A DNA stretch of 45,838 bases, from contig CANIRZ010000012.1 in the NCBI GenBank assembly GCA_947470185.1, positions 1 through 45,838 of the forward strand, written 5' to 3'. Position numbers and translations under genes: made by a program. Shown one piece after another: positions 43,688-45,838 of the stretch (its first letter is position 1; each line of letters begins with the position of its first letter). The stretch is from Sphingomonadales bacterium. Lineage in GTDB: Bacteria > Pseudomonadota > Alphaproteobacteria > Sphingomonadales > Sphingomonadaceae. Below the pieces are notes generated by a model, which worked only from the letters and a program-made list of their open reading frames with translations, did not search any database and was not told the origin of the DNA.

Positions 43688-45556
43688 CTAAGAGACCTTC
43701 TCCAACGCCTCACCCGCCGCAACCCAGCGAGCCTCGGCAGCTTCCTGCGCAGCGATTATTTTGCCACGCCGTTGCGACAGTTCACCCATCGTCAGGTTCT
43801 TATACTCGTTTGCTGCCGACGCAGGGTCGAACATCGCACGGTCAATCGCGCTCAACACAACCTCAAGCTTGGCCAAGTCAGCCTCGGCATCACTCACATC
43901 CCGCTTAAGCTTGGCTTGCGCCTCACGTGCGGCAGCCGCAGCTTTCTTGTCGTCCTTGCGGTCAGCCTTTGATACCTTCTCCTTCGCTGGCCCCTTGCCC
44001 AGGATGAAGTCGGTATAATCCTCAATCGTGCCGGAAAATTCGGTCGCAGTCCCGCCGTCGACGAGCACCAGCCGGTCCGCCGTCAGCTCAAGCATATGGC
44101 GGTCATGGCTGACCAGCACTACTGTGCCTTCATATTCATTCAGCGCCTGCACCAATGCCTCACGCGCATCGACATCCAAGTGGTTCGTTGGCTCATCGAG
44201 GATGAGCATATGCGGCGCATCGCGGGTGATCAGCGCCAGCGCGAGCCGCGCACGTTCGCCGCCCGACAATTTGCCAACCTTCGTCGTCGCCTTTGCGCCC
44301 GAAAAGCCAAAGCGCCCCAGTTGCGCGCGCACCGCGCCGGGGTTCGCACCCTTCATCTGATGGGTCATATGCTCAAGCGGGGTATCGTCGCCGTCAAGCT
44401 CCTCGACCTGATATTGGGTGAAATAACCGACGCGCATCTTGCCGGAGGAACTCATCTGCCCTTCCATTGGCGTCAGTTGCGCCGCGAGCAATCGCGCCAG
44501 CGTGGTCTTGCCGTTCCCGTTGCGGCCCAGCAAAGCGATCCGGTCATCGGGGTCAATCCGCAAGTTCAACCGCTCTAAAATCGGGTTGCCTTCGGTATAG
44601 CCGACACTCGCCAGATCCAGCGTCACCAATGGCGGTTTCAATTCATCTGGGCTTGGAAAGTCAAAGCTCAATGTCGGATCTTCGGCCATTGCGGCAATCG
44701 GCTGCATCCGCGCCAGCGCCTTGGCTCTGGACTGCGCCTGCTTGGCGGTGGAGGCACGCGCCGAGTTGCGCGCGACATAATCCTGCAGCTTGGCGCGTTG
44801 CGCGTCTTGGCTTGCCTTGGCCGCCGCCAGCTGCGCTGCACGCTCGGCACGTTGGCGCTCGAACGAGTCATAGCCGCCGGAATACAAAGTCACCTGCCCG
44901 CCCTCCAGATGCAGGATATGGTCGACGACATTGTTTAACAGATCGCGTTCATGGCTGATCACCACCATCATCGCGGGATAGCCCTTAAGGAAGTTTTCCA
45001 GCCACAAGGTCGCTTCCAAGTCCAAGTGGTTGGAAGGTTCATCCAGCAACAGCAAATCCGGCTGCGAAAACAATAAGGACGCCAGCGCCACGCGCATTTT
45101 CCAACCACCCGAGAAGCTATCGAGCGGCCGCCCCTGCATATCTTCGTCAAAGCCAAGGCCAACAAGGATACGCGACGCGCGCGCAGGCGCGGTGTAAGCG
45201 TCAATCGCGATCAGGCGTTCATGCACTTCGGCCATGCGGTCATGGTCAAGGCCCTCTTGCTCGCTTTCGATCATCAACGCCGCGCGCTCCGTATCCGCCG
45301 CCAACACCGTGTCAAACGGCGTAGAATCGCCCGCAGGCGCCTCTTGCGCGATATAGCCGATCCGCGTGCCCTTTGGCATCTCAAGGCTGCCGTCATCAGC
45401 CTCCAGCGAGCCAATCATCACCTTCATCAGCGTCGATTTACCCGCGCCATTGCGCCCGATTAGGCCGATGCGGCTATAAGGAGGCAACGCCGCCGTGGCG
45501 CGGTCAAGGATAGTGCGTCCGCCAAGGCGCACGGTGATACCGTTCAGGTTAAGCAT
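43688..45556 (-). CDS. ABC-F family ATP-binding protein (YheS/Uup-like)
   Basis: 622 aa with two ABC domains and no membrane segment, as in ABC-F proteins that act on the ribosome. First domain: Walker A GRNGAGKST, signature FSGGWKMRVALA, Walker B LLLLDEPSNHLD. The interdomain linker (about 240-300) is rich in Ala/Gln/Arg (QDYVARNSARASTAKQAQSR). Second domain: GRNGNGKTT, LSGGERARLALA, ILDEPTNHLD. The C-terminal extension (about 530-620) is a charged coiled coil. This fits the YheS/Uup class rather than EttA. Function in translation quality control is inferred. The 268-base gap before it (43420-43687) on the nrk side shows no gene. Confidence 0.93.
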   Translation of the reverse strand: MLNLNGITVRLGGRTILDRATAALPPYSRIGLIGRNGAGKSTLMKVMIGSLEADDGSLEMPKGTRIGYIAQEAPAGDSTPFDTVLAADTERAALMIESEQEGLDHDRMAEVHERLIAIDAYTAPARASRILVGLGFDEDMQGRPLDSFSGGWKMRVALASLLFSQPDLLLLDEPSNHLDLEATLWLENFLKGYPAMMVVISHERDLLNNVVDHILHLEGGQVTLYSGGYDSFERQRAERAAQLAAAKASQDAQRAKLQDYVARNSARASTAKQAQSRAKALARMQPIAAMAEDPTLSFDFPSPDELKPPLVTLDLASVGYTEGNPILERLNLRIDPDDRIALLGRNGNGKTTLARLLAAQLTPMEGQMSSSGKMRVGYFTQYQVEELDGDDTPLEHMTHQMKGANPGAVRAQLGRFGFSGAKATTKVGKLSGGERARLALALITRDAPHMLILDEPTNHLDVDAREALVQALNEYEGTVVLVSHDRHMLELTADRLVLVDGGTATEFSGTIEDYTDFILGKGPAKEKVSKADRKDDKKAAAAAREAQAKLKRDVSDAEADLAKLEVVLSAIDRAMFDPASAANEYKNLTMGELSQRRGKIIAAQEAAEARWVAAGEALEKVS

Positions 45557-45582
45557 GCGCGCCGCCTAGCAGAGCGAAACGC

Positions 45583-45838
45583 CTATGTCACCGCATACCG
45601 CACAGCAAATTCCGGCGCACGAAAACTGCCGCTGGCGACTATCTCGCGCAGCATCTCGCCCGCACGCCAAATGTCGGCATGGCGGAGCATCAACGGCGTC
45701 AGGCCAAAGCGCATGATGTCGGGATCGCGGAAATCGCCGATGACGCCGCGCGCGATCAGTGCTTGCACAATTTCGTACGCGTTCGGATGGCGGAAGGAGA
45801 TGTGGCTGCCGCGTTGCTTTGGGTCCGAAGGTGTGACG
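45583..45838 (-). CDS. kynU: Kynureninase, C-terminal end (5' part outside window)
   Basis: PLP-dependent enzyme of tryptophan catabolism, cleaving kynurenine to anthranilate and alanine. Only about 84 C-terminal residues lie here; the frame is open to the window edge. The residues [19 protein letters not shown] followed by [25 protein letters not shown] are the characteristic C-terminal kynureninase block containing the substrate-contacting Arg. It starts upstream of the ABC-F gene on the same strand, 26 bases apart, so the two may be cotranscribed. Confidence 0.9.
   Translation of the reverse strand, partial: VTPSDPKQRGSHISFRHPNAYEIVQALIARGVIGDFRDPDIMRFGLTPLMLRHADIWRAGEMLREIVASGSFRAPEFAVRYAVT

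Overview
The window looks like ordinary chromosome from an alphaproteobacterium of the sphingomonad type (Sphingomonadales, such as Sphingorhabdus, Sphingopyxis or Sphingomonas). Evidence is a SciP/DUF1153 cell-cycle regulator, a DUF3297 protein, a class I PHA synthase with an intracellular depolymerase, an adjacent glycosyltransferase/GH130 pair and an EcfG-type promoter motif. The genus is an inference. I see no transposase, integrase, phage gene or CRISPR array.

Layout. 1-6128: 3' part of RNase E with a strong terminator, a BepA-like M48 protease, a DsbA-like thiol oxidoreductase, then on the other strand ppx/gppA-rlmE, and tRNA-Gln(CTG). 6407-11719: a VTT-like membrane protein, the minus-strand glycosyltransferase-GH130 pair behind a candidate stress-sigma promoter, and a glutaredoxin-MauE fusion. 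11841-17595: a minus-strand run made of a DJ-1/PfpI protein, nitronate monooxygenase, aldose 1-epimerase, XpaC-like, TelA-like and a TesA-like lipoprotein esterase. 17608-23737: a YbbA/YbbP-type ABC exporter, an SBF-like transporter and BipA/TypA. 23800-28926: BaiN-like flavoprotein, DUF3297, a serine-hydrolase lipoprotein, a small Cys-containing membrane protein, MnmA and SciP. 29356-35715: an RND efflux pair, DUF445 and a nucleoside phosphorylase-like nucleosidase. 35855-38551: phaZ and phaC. 38765-43419: a coiled-coil membrane protein, a class A beta-lactamase-like enzyme, a degenerate EAL protein, an OmpR-type response regulator, then pnuC and an NrtR/NadR-type kinase for NAD salvage. 43688-45838: an ABC-F ATPase and the 3' end of kynureninase.

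The two most unusual signals are these. (1) 40385-42303 is the wreck of a tandem duplication of a [response regulator - EAL] unit in which the copies decayed reciprocally: unit 1 keeps the EAL gene and only the tail of the regulator, while unit 2 keeps the regulator and only the tail of the EAL gene. The surviving EAL protein has itself lost the catalytic signature. (2) The GH130 gene is in frame with the upstream glycosyltransferase gene, separated only by a TAG codon, and its conserved N-terminus has no ATG/GTG/TTG start, which points to an AUU start coupled to termination, stop readthrough, or a damaged start. The same operon is preceded by a good match to the GGAAC-N17-CGTT general-stress promoter.

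The genome is compact here. Several convergent pairs touch or overlap at their stop codons, and divergent pairs share very short start regions, including one with a palindromic ribosome-binding site serving both strands.
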